From Cepaea nemoralis (Eukaryota > Mollusca > Gastropoda > Stylommatophora > Helicidae), in the NCBI GenBank assembly GCA_014155875.1, contig JACEFZ010021371.1:1480001-1544000 (forward strand): 64,000 nucleotides of DNA. The letters run 5' to 3'. Below are positions 45,056 through 56,761 of the stretch, piece by piece (position 1 is the first letter of the stretch; every line of letters starts with the position of its first letter). The notes beneath the pieces were generated by a model. It ran no database searches, was not told the DNA's origin, and saw only the letters and a program-made list of their open reading frames with translations. Made by a program: the position numbers and the translations under genes.

Positions 45056-45689
45056 ACTACCATCAGTACAAATAGATAACCTGAAAGAAATTCCTGAATG
45101 ATGGAATGTTTATTCTTAGAGGCTGAGATAGTGAGAAAGGCTGAGACGGAGCACGTCATGACTCTTGAGTACGTCATGACGGAGCAGTACCCCGAAATGT
45201 AGTAGACCTGGGCCTTTTATTTGGAACTGCATCATGAGACATATTGGAACTTCACAATACGTTGCAGCATTCACACTGTCAACTTTCTTCTGAAATGGGA
45301 CAACAGCACTTCCTTGGAATCCCAAAACTCTGTAAGTATAACATCCCCTTCTGGTGGCATAACCTGTTTTCTTGGCTTATGGTAAAGAAAGATGTTTTAA
45401 TGGCATTGAACTATGTTTTGTTTCTGGCTGATAATCTTGCACCCATGATGGGTCCTCTGTTAAGCTTTGCGTGGCACCACACTGCATGTCAACCAAATGG
45501 CCATAGTTCATTACTGCTGCCCCATAGCCACATACTTCATCAGCGCGCTGAATCACCTTGGGCTTGGGACATTTAACTCAATTTCATAGTTTTTCATTGC
45601 GAGCCTGAGTGTGCTACCTGGGCAAATCTCAAAGAGATTGAGATGTGTCCATGCAGTGGTGGGTCCAGCATCTGATGGAAGGCTTGTTC

Positions 45690-46310
45690 TGTCAGAGGTT
45701 TCTGTGGGAGTCATTCATTCATTCAGTAGCATGTCCTTTGCAGAACCTCGCTCCCATAACAACCTTCTGAAAAACTTCTTGATCACAAGCAAGATGTCCC
45801 GCGTCCGATACACCCATCTGGAGATCATCCGCCACATCCTACAACCATCTTCTCTTTGGCCTTCCGCTTCCTCTCTTCGCAAGCATACACCCCTCCATTA
45901 TTATTCTCTCCAAACTTTCATGACGTTTCAAGTGACCAAAATATATCAATTTTCTTTGTTTTATCGTCTTTAATAACCACCGCTCTTCAATATTCAGCTC
46001 TTGACGTATGGATGCATTTGTTCTCTTATTTACCCAAGATATTCTTAGAACCCGTCTATAACATGTATATTCAAAAGCATTTATGCACTATTCAACTTGT
46101 TTAGTAAGTGTCCAGATCTCACATGTGTATGTTGCAATGGGAAAGATGCATGCTCTTAAAAATCTAATTTTTGTAGTCCTATCTGTATCACTCCATAATT
46201 TATTAAGTTGTTTTAGTCTTTGAAGAGCAATTGATAGTTGTTTAATTTCTTTCATTGTGTCACCATTGTTGGTAATCAATGACCCAAGATATGGGTGAGT
46301 ACCTCACCCA
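45690..46310 (-). pseudogene. LINE-C, 3' part
   Basis: Minus-strand wreck. At 46088-46279 the frame reads LKQLNKLWSDTDRTTKIRFL and PIATYTCEIWTLTKQ, the thumb and YGCE.WT block. Nearer the end are a WSLETS-like GH.KR region and the same closing stretch as 25705-25895. Stops and shifts throughout. 45060-45690 before it has no clear feature. Confidence 0.7.
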
Positions 46311-46631
46311 TAATCCAGAGTTGTTTTTATTTACCCCAATACCCAGCAGTGGTTGGATAGTATCATATACTCGCTGTTTGTGAGAGATGTGTTAGTGGTA
46401 AATAACACTACAGTCAGAATTGGATAGTTCAAGAAGGTACGTTTGATTTGGGTAGAAATTCTTCAGTATTTAGATCACACGTATATCAACCCTTATTTTC
46501 CTGTAGATGTAGATTCAAATGCAAATGTCAGTTTGTTGCCAAAACACAAAATGGAAATTAATAATTTAAGTATCTTACATTTTGTTTTCCACAATATAAG
46601 AAGAAATGAAGATGTTAAATATGAAACTAAC

Positions 46632-46781
46632 ATTGGAAACAGCAAAATTTCTGTAGTATACTGCTAAAACACCATCTGACCATTCATGCGACACGGGGTC
46701 AAATCTTCCGTATAGCTGCCCCATTGTAATAGCCTTTGGATTAATGACAACAATTTCTACTCGATTTTCTTCCATCAGGTC
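46632..46781 (-). CDS. DNAH3: Dynein heavy chain exon: AAA2, [12 protein letters not shown] block
   Basis: A 50-codon exon with acceptor CTTTTCAG at 46782-46784 and donor AAT|GTTAGT at 46630-46631, phase 0. It encodes [30 protein letters not shown], then [10 protein letters not shown]. The donor was chosen so that the join to TPDRKW keeps the usual spacing of this family. An earlier GT (after VLA) would delete ten residues. Confidence 0.95.
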
Positions 46782-46789
46782 CTGAAAAG

Positions 46790-48150
46790 GAAACGAAATA
46801 AAGTATTTACTTGAGGTAAACTACTGGTGTGTGTTATATGCTGTCGTAGAAGGACCTCTTGTGGAAAAATGTGTTGAAGTTCATTAATTCAGCAATATTT
46901 TTCAATTGTAGAACTGAATTTATAGTAATGTGTACGAAGTAGTAAACTAAACAACGTCGATGCATTCTTATTAGAATGTCCTTTCTTAAAATATAGCCTA
47001 TCTTTAATTATTACGAGATATATTTATTCTAAAATTGATGAACTATTGAAAAGACTCATGTTTTTTTTGTTTTTTTTTTAAAATCTGTCTATTGTAGTGT
47101 AGCCATACCTTAATACCGTATTTTGGAATAATTATAAATAAACTGTGTTCATTTGCCAAAGCATGTCCAATACGATACCTCACAATGGTACAAACCTTGA
47201 ACTTTGCATAATTAATGGACGCGCTAATATGTCCATTTCACCTAATTCTTATGTAGTATAGAATACATGAAGGCCTATCACCCTCCAATGGCAGTATCTG
47301 TCATGGACTACTTTTTAAATTTGCCAGACTCTTGAAACAGAGATATCGTACCCTGAAATAAATGTTCAAAGGTAGTTAGCTGCATTTCCTGTTTTACAGA
47401 ATATTGCAATGAAATCCAGCATTTATTAGCTGTTTTTCATATACTTGCCATTTAAAACCAAAATCATAGCATGGCAGTCTGCGTCCAAACTGAGGGCGAC
47501 TAATTTCGAACCCTTGACCTGTATATCAAGGAGTTGTGAAATGCACTTTCCCTAAGCCGCAGTGTCAGTTATGAACTCAATAGCATGTATGCACGCTGGC
47601 ACGCACGCACACATGCACGCACGCTCTCGCGCACACGCGCGCGCGCACACACACACACACACACAAGCTTAAACGTAACCACAAACAGAATAGCAGAAAG
47701 TGCAATATTTTTGGAATGTTTGTTGTTCATGATATAGCCCAATATGGGTTTCATCTTTTTGACTCACTACAAAGTAGTAGTAAATTTTTCTAATATCATT
47801 AAGTGCTCGACACTGAAAACCATGATTGATAATTTTGCATACATGCTTAGCATTCAAACTATGTTATCTTGATAAAAGGACATAATTTTAATGTTGTTGA
47901 AGACAATGAAAAACCATCACAATTACAAAGCTAGATATCTAGATATATGTGAAGAACTAATATTTAACACTGACTGAATTGTCTTCCATGAGATTAGTTA
48001 TACCATTACCTTTCACCACAATCAAAAGGTAAATACCGCAACTGTTGTACCATTAATTGTTATTTTAGGTCTGGGACATTAGAGAATCAAAGCAATAAAT
48101 AAGTAGTTAAGATCTAGCTTTTTTTTAAAAAAAAAAGGGGGGGGGGGGGC
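46790..48150. other. Intron, microsatellite only
   Basis: AT-rich. A CA/CG-rich simple repeat lies at 47590-47665, and an A-run followed by a G-run sits at 48121-48149. No gene or element recognised. Confidence 0.55.
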
Positions 48151-48154
48151 ATAA

Positions 48155-48350
48155 TATGAGAACCAATAATCTAGAAAACTTAGTTACAACTAGGGACATT
48201 GATGACAAAAGAGCAAAGAGAAAGCCAAATCTCGGATAGCTTGGCCATTTGGCATAATCAGACAAGATAATAGAACTAATTAAAGACTCCACTGATCGTG
48301 TGAGATGGCGAACGATGACCGCCCACGCTTATCGACAAGGCACATGATGG
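48155..48350 (+). mobile_element. RTE-type LINE, last 200 bases
   Basis: Plus-strand 3' end: RNNLENLVTT, then TDRVRWRTMTAHAYRQGT, and the tail ATGATGGTGATAATA. Same terminus as 31596-32172. Confidence 0.75.
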
Positions 48351-48769
48351 TGATAATAAATAAGTTCCTTGATAAGTTCTATGATCAGTTCAATGATTAA
48401 TGTAAAACAATCCTGACCCAGACCATCTACTAGTTTGCTCACTGAGACACCAATGTAGTTGGCAACAGGAACTGTAACTTACTGAATACTAAATTTAGTC
48501 ATCGACATTACTGAATTCGGAATGTTTCCATACATGCTTCGACCCCCGATTCAAAGGCCACAAAAGAGTTTCCATGATTCCAGAGTTCCAATTATTCCAG
48601 TTGGAATTTCATTAAATGTCGGCCTGTATTTCCCTCTACGCTTTGAGTATTGTCATAACTGTCTACTGACTACCTTCCGATGCCCTGTTGCCAGATGTGG
48701 GAACTGTTCAGATGCACTCTCTACCCAATCTCAGAAACCCTTCACTATATCACCTTTACCACAAATTAG

Positions 48770-49130
48770 CTCTATCTACAGAAGGGCAGCAGCGGCTAAT
48801 CTATCAGCCTATTCATTGCCCAATACATATGCATACCCTGACCTGAAAATCCATGATATGCTTGCAGTCTCCATTCTGTCGAGCAATGTTAGTCACTCCA
48901 CCCGGATCACGCACGTTACAACTTGCCGAAGCATACTACTTGACGAGTCCGTCAAGAACACACCATGGCTGGCTGTGCTAGCTTCCAACCACTGGTAGGC
49001 ACGCGTGACAGCCTCAACTTCCATTTTCATTTTACATGTAGTGGCCCTTGCCAAACTCCCCCCTCCCCCTTTTTTAAAAACAATGTCAGTTTGTTTGTCT
49101 TGGCCACACACAAAAAACGCCACCCACTGT
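48770..49130 (-). pseudogene. RNase H fragment of the I-clade-like LINE
   Basis: A minus-strand frame with KMEVEAVTRAYQWLEASTAS, VFLTDSSSSML and, after a stop, RVEWLTLLDRMETASISWIF and NEXADRLA. It aligns with the RNase H of 14500-17170 (MEVEAVTAACRWLEETTATH; RVEWLSSLQRSQ). A separate old copy. 48360-48770 may continue it but is too decayed to call. Confidence 0.75.
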
Positions 49131-49269
49131 TTACCCTCTTATCACAGATTCATCAATGTATAAGGGTCGCTCATTTGAAACCCGTTCCAATGGCTTTATT
49201 ACAAAAGCATGAAAGAAACATTAACAGGTGTGGTAGAATTAAACAAAGCATTCATTTTGAATGAATTAT

Positions 49270-51940
49270 GCACTATAGGTTGGTGTCATGGAACTGCTGA
49301 GAATTCCCCTGGTAAAGCTTCCAAACACAAAACAAAACATCCGGCTCTCTGGTTCCGTCAGCCTAGAACATCCGATCTAGTCTAAGGGAGACAACAGAGG
49401 TATTAATGTACCCCACACAAGGGCGATTGGTGGCCCTTGGCTTCTGGAAGGGTCGGGTGAGTGATGCTCAACCCAACCGGGTCCGTTAACGCATGCGCAA
49501 TAACCTTCTAAGAACAAAGACGGGCTCAGTTGAGACCCGGCCTTGCTAGAGAGAAGTTGTGTTTGGACGACTGTGTTAATTCATAAATGGGAAAGAGGAT
49601 GCCATTGTCTTGCTGTTTTTTTTTTTTTTGTTTTTTTTTAAGAAAACGGACATAACGTACAGTGTTGGGACGGGAGCTCCTCAATTCTAAATGCACAGTT
49701 TGTCTTAAGACACGTTAAACATATTTAGATAAATAATGTGTGTCGATACCGCGTTGACCCGAAGCTGTTTGACCGCATGTCCCGCCTGGCGCTCAAAGGT
49801 CAGTCAGGGGTGAACATGTTGGCTTGTGTTTAAACTTAACACTGCACGCCAGTTGAACCCGATGGAGTGTAGGCCTGTTTTGTACGGTTACAATTGTACC
49901 CGTTGGTGAACGCGTGTTATCGCCGCTACAAGTAGTTAGGGAAAATTAGGACAGGCCCAATAGTGTTAGTAGTCCGAGTTCACTCAATGGCGGCCTTATA
50001 ACTCCAACGTAGTCGACGCAACCGGAAGTTGGCGAAGGCGGTGTAGAACATAGGTCGAGTGGGGTATCAGGGAACTCGGCCCAACTAGACGAAACCCATG
50101 CGATGGTTGCAGGACGTGTCCAATGTCATTCGAAGGACATTGCGGGTGTCGAAGTTCGAATCCTTTGGTGTGACGACCACTGGCTTTTCTGGGCTTTCCT
50201 CTTACTCTTTATGTTATTGTTCGCCTTAACGGAACATAATCTTGATATACAGGGGGTTCCCGAGAGGTTGACACTGGGGAAACTGGGGGGATGCAACAGA
50301 GCTGGTCACAGCCAGCTGAACACCGTTCCAAATACTCTGACCCTAACTAGGGGAGGAGGGAACGGGATGTGGACTTCCGCTACAGGGGAATTTCCCTGTA
50401 TAATCTATTAATTTCCTGGATCGAAGCTCAAGCTCCGGGAAACCTATTGAATAGTGGGTAATCATAAAATAGAACCAGGGAGAGGGAGCTACCTCAGAGG
50501 GAGGGGAATTCGGTTGTCACCGGCCCTTCTTCAGGGCCATTATGTCTCTCGGTACTTTTAACCTACTAACCTGGTGTATTGTGTCAGTTGAAATCTTTTC
50601 AGGACGGAATGAGTTCGCAGACACCATGACCAGATACGCAGCCCTACCCTAGACTGGTTCGAGAAGGAGGGCGGTTCAGCCAGCGCTTGTTAGGACCCAG
50701 ACCTAGTTCATCTTCGGCAGTGGATCCTGGTTTGTGAGGCTGCCGGCGGTGTTCTGGCGACACCGGCCTATGCTGAGTACACATAGGTAGCGTTTACCCC
50801 CTGGTGGTAAGTCAGAGTCACGATATTCACACATGGTGTTGTCTTTGGCAGGTTCTATCTAGTGAGCGACCTGATTGACGGGACCAGAGAGAGATTACGT
50901 GGTGACAGTGGTAGCATTGCTAGATTACATGCGTGACGTGAGGTGACGCTTCTACACAGCATCACATCACAGTGACGTCTCCACGCCGCCACAGTCCAGT
51001 CCCCGTCGTCGACCTTTAAGTTGATCTTCAGTCAGTCCACCTGGTATTATGATGTCTACGCATGGGCGAGTATATTGTCCTAGTATATGTGAACATTCTA
51101 ACATTGTGACCCACTAATCCAACGATTAGGGTAGAACTACCTCACCCTTTACGACAGGATGACCTGGTGTTTCTGGAACGGTCTGACACTTCATGATAGG
51201 AAGTTTGGTGACATTAGCTACAGGGTCACCGGCTACAGATATTTATTGTGAGTGAAAGCGGCTACTGGACCCTAGCCCTTGACTGTTGCCAACTCCAAGT
51301 GCTTATATAGGACTGGTGATAGGAATCTTGATAACTACAGGGGTCACCAGCTATTTCAGTGACTTGAACTGTGTTATACGGTTGCTTCCAATGACATTTA
51401 TATATCACCAGCTTTGCCAGTGAACCTTTAGTTGATTGGCCTCAGGGACTTCTACTGAGAGGTTATTCGGACGTCATCATGAACCCGAGCAACACGGAGT
51501 CACCATATCTATCCGACATTGAGTCCAGCTGAGTCTACACCTAGCTAGAGACGCTCGACGCTGTGTGACAAGATGAGTGACCTCTTTAGCCATGTGGTAT
51601 CGTGCTCTGTGTACCGTGATGAGTAAGACGGCTTGAGGTTAATCCAGATAGCCATATCTTCTATCTCCTGGCGGTTGCCAGTATTCTCTCATTGACATTT
51701 TCATTGTTGTCATTCATCTTGTACATTATACCATCTAGTCAGTATGTGTAGATACCAGAGTTGTGTCATCTGTTCTGGATGCCAGGTGAAATAGGTATAG
51801 TTCAGCGGTTGATAGTGAGAGAGACAGGAATCCACGGGCTGGTGGGGTCTGTAGACTGAGATTGATTGTATTACCAGAGTGCCTCTATCCCGTTATTAAG
51901 GTGTGATAGTATCCTCCCCTCACCCCAAGGGAATACCATT
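49270..51940. other. 2.7-kb ORF-poor, relatively GC-rich block
   Basis: By eye this stretch is richer in GC than the rest of the introns and has no long coding frame. GTTCGAATCC preceded by GGTTGCAGGACGTGTCC near 50103-50163 resembles pol III boxes at roughly tRNA spacing, so a SINE head or decayed tRNA pseudogene is possible. Between 51200 and 51440 the phrase GGGTCACCGGCTA/GGGTCACCAGCTA recurs. GGGTCGCTCATTTGAAACCC at about 49165 looks like a transposon end. I suspect a non-coding mobile element. Confidence 0.4.
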
Positions 51941-51944
51941 ACAG

Positions 51945-52987
51945 TTGGTCAGAAGAAGTCGGCGTAGGCATTCAGGCAAGCATCCCATTGCTCAGGTAGG
52001 CGGCGAAAGCCGTCCACAAAAAATGATTGTGGTTGTTCACTGACCCAAGTGTTTCCCGCTTTCATTACGTCTGCATCTGTGTGAAATCCTTGCCCCTTGA
52101 GAGCTTTTTGTTAGAGGTGCTAACAAATTAAAATCACATAGTGACACATCAGGACTATAAGCTGGATATTGCAGAATTTCCCACTTCTTCCTTGCTAATG
52201 CTTCCTGCACAATCTTTGCGACATGCGGACGAGCATTATCGTGCAACAAAATCACACCACGAGAAAGCATGCCGCGCGTTTATTCTTGATGGCTTTTTGC
52301 AGCTAGTCTAGTGTGTGCAAGTAGTGGGTAGAGTTGATGTTGACACCAAGTTCTTTAAAGTCGGCCAACAATAGCCCTTCATGGTAAAAAAAAAAAATGC
52401 GCTCAGCATAACCTTACCAGCGGAAACCTGTAACTTGAGGTTTTCGGCTTTTGGTGATCCAGCATGCTTCCATTGCTGCTCGGCTCAAAGTAGTGACATC
52501 ATGATTCATTGCCTGCCACTATGCGGAAGAGAAATGCATCACCCTCCACTTTGTAACGCAGCAAGTGGTTCAAACACCATCCCATGTGTTCCTCTTTTTG
52601 GTGGTCGGTCAACATCCGTGGTACCCACTATGAACACACCTTCCGATATTGCAGTTTCTTATGAACGACCTTTTTAATGGTCCCATTTGACACATCAAGT
52701 TATTTCGCTAGCGAACGTATACTTCATCTGTACAGCTGCATCAATTTTGGCGATGGTTTTTTCTGTTGCAACAATATGAGCTTGACCAGGCCGTCGAAGA
52801 TCTATCGTGAACTGACGTGCTTTCCGAAACATTCGTGCCCAGTCTGTCACTGTTGTTTTCGACACACATTTGTTACCGCACGCTCTGCATTCTTCGATGA
52901 ATGTGCACTGGTCGACAGCCTTCAAATGAAAGAGACTGAATCACCGCTCTTTGAGCTTCTTTGGACGGGTTTTGGATAACCCGCCAT
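51945..52987 (-). pseudogene. mariner transposase, degenerate (D34D)
   Basis: Minus strand. It starts near ATGGCGGGTTATCC and carries, across several frames with many stops, SKTTVTDWARMFRKARQF (helix-turn-helix region), PKAENLKLQVSAGKVMLSAF, and the catalytic end HDNARPHVAKIV...YSPDVSLCDFN. Thirty-four residues separate the second and third aspartates, the mariner spacing. A possible 5' terminal repeat is the minus-strand reading of 53125-53150 (AGGAGAGTTCATTTGACATC). No matching 3' end was found, so that side is truncated. Inactive. Confidence 0.88.
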
Positions 52988-53168
52988 TTTCTCAATTGTC
53001 AGAAACAGAACCTATGTATCTTGGGACGATATGCACGTGCTCTTTTATTCATTGATCAGTACTTATCACATGGCTATGACATGATCATGTTCAACGTACG
53101 CAATTACGCGCGGTAGGGCACGAACGGATGTCAAATGAACTCTCCTAATATATAATTACATGTACTAG

Positions 53169-53430
53169 GCAGGTGTTAGTCAGATATGACTGAACTACCG
53201 TATGGCAGTAGACAGTCCTACCTGATTTCCGTTAGCGCTGAATGGTGGGCGGCATTCACCAAACCCGACACCCCACATTGTGCCAATGGCCTCGGGTGGA
53301 GGAGTGCAATTGGGAGGGTACAAGCCTGATCCTAAAGCTAGGAAATGCAGCCTACAGACTAAATGTTATGGCAGGGCCTACAAGACCCTAAATCCGTACC
53401 TTATCTAGGCTTGAAACTCCGAAAGGTGAG
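53169..53430 (+). repeat. Unclassified interspersed repeat (repeat C), copy 2
   Basis: Partner of 9806-10065, same strand, collinear over about 260 bases: AGATATGACTGAACTACCGT, then CACCAAACCCGACACCCCA, GTGGAGGAGTGCAATT and ATGGCAGGGC. It follows closely on the possible mariner 5' end. Confidence 0.75.
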
Positions 53431-53434
53431 ACTT

Positions 53435-54060
53435 ACATGTCATGGAAATGCGTTTTAAATAAAGCAGTTTCTTTTTATTTGATAAGTGCTGATTAGGCTG
53501 AATGTTCTTATGTATATATGTCGTTTTCTTCACTTGCACAAAACAGGATATTGCAGTAAAGTTGTATATGTGTCAGCGGTGCTGCCTGGTACCTCCCCAG
53601 CGGTAAAACTCTATAGTCCTTCAGGAATGAAAGAGGCCTACTACTGTATATGTGTACTCTTTGGCAACACATCCACATTCAGCACTGCATTTTGTGGAAT
53701 TATTTTTCCTTTACCTTTTCGATCTGGCTTTCTCAGCCAGCCTGAAATTATACATACTGCCTCCAGGACATCTAGACTGCTCCCACATTAATTTGTAATA
53801 GGGTCCTAGGCAGTTCATGCTGGCTAACCATGTTACAAATACTCAACCTATGAATCAATGATGGTATACATATCCTTTGCTGCTTCTCCAGTCTATATAT
53901 TTTTCATAATCAGTTAAAACTTTTTTATGAGTTTCTCTTCATTTGTAGCCCACGCTCTTAAGATTCTTCTCTTCTTTTCCTTTAATCTTTTAATGAAGTA
54001 TAATTCCTCAACCACTTCAAGTTTATAATTTGTAGGATATTGCAGCCAACGTTTTTACTG
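53435..54060. other. Intron, possible LINE trace
   Basis: A 101-codon plus frame (53486-53791) is unrecognised. The minus strand near 53930-54010 (KEKKRRILRAW) may be a LINE scrap. Nothing firm. Confidence 0.35.
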
Positions 54061-54073
54061 GGATACAGTAGCT

Positions 54074-54478
54074 CAGAGGTTCCAAAAACCAAGGCCCGTG
54101 GGCCACTTGTGGCCCGCCAGAGTCAGAAAGTGGCACGCGAGGCTTCGAGCAGTCATTTTCCGCAATGATCGTTATAAAAAAACAAGCAACGTTTCAAATT
54201 CACCAACAGTAACCTAGCTGCGCTTATGACTTTGGGCACGACAGATCTGTGCCCAGACATTGATAACCTGGCATCTGAACTTAAGTAACTGGTTATGAAG
54301 AACAGTTACAATTGTAAATTAATTACATTAATAGCGATTTTCGAAACTTATTTAAAATTTAAGTTATGAAAGGTAAGAATGATATTGCACGACTTTTATA
54401 ATTTTATAACATTGTGGCCCGCTTAACTAACGAAAATAGTAGATTTGGCCCTCTGCTCGAAAAGCTTGGGAACTACTG
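54074..54478. mobile_element. hAT-type non-autonomous element with perfect 8-bp target duplication
   Basis: A 405-bp element flanked by CAGTAGCT at 54066-54073 and 54479-54486. The left end CAGAGGTTCCAAAAACC and the right end, read inward on the other strand, CAGTAGTTCCCAAGC form imperfect inverted repeats typical of hAT elements, each followed by a GGCCC block. An internal phrase (near 54215-54285, plus) may be a trace of the transposase C-terminus (a LMTLGTTDLCPDI-like frame). An 8-bp duplication is the hAT hallmark. It lies in the intron between the 54637 and 46632 exons. Confidence 0.9.
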
Positions 54479-54636
54479 CAGTAGCTAGTCTCAAGCCCTT
54501 ATAACATACATGGCGGGTTAGAGTGTTACTATTCTTTGCTTTCCTTCAGGCCTGTAAAACGCGGGTAATTCTGTTATTAATTAATGTCGCATTAAGAAGT
54601 TATCGCATTTGCATTATAAGAAGCAAATTGTCAAAC

Positions 54637-54750
54637 CTGTTCTCGTATTCTTCCAAGCGCATTTGCTAAGGATCTATATGCTGATGTTTTTCCACCTATA
54701 GGATCACCCACAATCATAAATCCATGACGAACAATCATCATTTCATATAT
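54637..54750 (-). CDS. DNAH3: Dynein heavy chain exon: AAA2 Walker A
   Basis: A 38-codon exon with acceptor ATTTTCAG at 54751-54753 and donor CAG|GTTTGA at 54635-54636, phase 0. It encodes [28 protein letters not shown] with the P-loop GDPIGGKT of AAA2, then [10 protein letters not shown]. It joins KIQE from the previous exon to give the usual KI.IYEMM..RHG order. The donor is weaker than the others (GTTTGA). Confidence 0.97.
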
Positions 54751-54829
54751 CTGAAAATATATTTTCAAAATGTAAACTATTTTTGTAACAATACTAACAA
54801 GCAATGCTTGTATGAACAACACCGAGCTT

Positions 54830-56155
54830 TCTAATTACTAAGAAATAATCTAAGTGTTATCTATATTTCCACGAATTTACTACAATCTTCTTCAGGCTAA
54901 TACACATACACAGAATAGTAATATTTCACTATTTACGCGAAACATTACTATTAAAGAAATCAGTCACCGAGCTGCAGAAACACCTATGCAAACAATTAAG
55001 ATGATAAGACGCAAGAAATGGATGACGTAAAAAACGATAAGGTTCAGGAAATGAAACAAAGTGCGCAAATAAATCAATATACAAATCAGCACTGGGCAAC
55101 GTTATAAGAATTGGATGTCCCAAGCTTAGCGCGGGAAACAAGGCGTCACGTGATTCTAGGGCAATGCCTGGTGCGAAATTAAATATATATTAACTACTTT
55201 TAGCGACTCAAGGGAGAAAAAGTGAGACTTTCGTGACGGCATGCACCCACACCTACATGCCGTAAGGAACACAAACGATAAAGGAAATTACTAGCGAGTT
55301 TGCTAGCAGGACTAATCCCGGTGTACATGCCATAGGACAGGAGCAGACAGACTTACGAAGTTTGCTAAGTGAAAGGACAGCTCAGGCGAAAAAAAAATCC
55401 AGAGAACTGTATCGGAAAGCCATATGCAACATACTATTAGTGATAGCAACGGAAGACTGTTAGTAAAGGAACTCATGGAGATACGAGCGGGACACTATCC
55501 AAGGTAGAAGCTAGGACAATCGATCTAATCGGACGTTGTGGACAAACCAAAGGATCCGCACACAAAATAATCTACGGCGAACGCCAGACAACGGTGATTC
55601 ACGTGTTGGCATAAGGTGTAAGGCATTTCTGTTATAGTCTGTCCAGAAATGAATGCTTTCATTCACGATCATTTATTTTGAAAACTGTCTGTTGCATCGT
55701 TATGGAATTTTTCCTGCCGTCTTATATTTACCCCCACCTAAGGAATATGTGTTTGATAGGTCCAAAGGCAACTTAAATCATGGAAAGCGGTGACACTTCT
55801 TTGATGTTTTGGTGAAAAACTAGTGACTTCTAGCTAACAAACCTGTTTTACAGTAATGCCCCGTTCACTACGCGAGGCTCTTGTCATAAGGCCAATCCCA
55901 TGTACCACGAGAAAATTAACTATTCAGCGCTAATATTTCGTGTGAAGTCGTAATACATTTAATAATGTGCACTTCATCTCTGACCGTAAATTATATGCCG
56001 CATATAAATACACTTTGAAATCTGCTGTACAATCTCCAGAACAAATATGTGTTTGTTGGGTGGACATAATGATAGGGTTATATGCTAAATCTCATTATTT
56101 TATATTGGGGCAGACAAAAGTAAACAGACTATAGGTTATGAGAAGGTGCGTGCCA
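54830..56155. other. Intron, no firm feature
   Basis: No exon or element recognised. The patch 55200-55600 has a purine-rich, LINE-ORF1-like texture but no motif. Confidence 0.4.
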
Positions 56156-56159
56156 ACCT

Positions 56160-56272
56160 AGTTCAGAATGCGATGGCAAGTAATGAACGTAAACGTGCCA
56201 AAAAAATTACAAACAGCCGACCAATGATGGAGCTGACTGTCACGTCCTGTAAAGGACACGCGACTAACTAAC
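56160..56272 (+). mobile_element. SINE-1 copy, 3' part
   Basis: Plus strand: TTCAGAATGCGATGGCAAGT, AATGAACGTAAACGTGCC, and GTCACGTCCTGTAAAGGACA. The head is missing. Confidence 0.7.
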
Positions 56273-56383
56273 TAGTACTTAATAGCTTAGATAGTCGACG
56301 GAGTAAGAGATAGAGAAGTCAAATATTTGTCATAAGCCAGTTGTCACTAAGTTCTCCAATCCATTTCTTCTCATAACATGTCT

Positions 56384-56387
<4 letters not shown>

Positions 56388-56435
<48 letters not shown>

Positions 56436-56477
56436 ACACACACACACACCCACACACCCACACACCCACACACCCAC

Positions 56478-56568
<91 letters not shown>
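56388..56568. repeat. (AC)n-(GA)n compound microsatellite
   Basis: AC units with CCCAC interruptions to 56478, then about 42 GA units. Confidence 0.97.
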
Positions 56569-56571
<3 letters not shown>

Positions 56572-56761
56572 CATATCAGCTCTGTTCAGTCTGTAACGCA
56601 AAAGCTCCAGGTGAACTGTGTCTTGTCCAGTGGCACAATACAAACTCTTCTATAGATTTTGTTTCAATAAACTTTTTTCTATTTGTTACTCAAAAAATTT
56701 AATATATTCCTTGTCTTTTAAAACATGGGGTCTGAATGAGTGAAAGTATTTAATAAATAAT

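Noticed and set aside
45244..45576. 110-codon plus-strand frame
   Set aside because: No motif, no splice or promoter context; probably chance within LINE debris.
48522..48998. 158-codon plus-strand frame
   Set aside because: It is antisense to an RNase H fragment of a LINE that matches 16651-16998.
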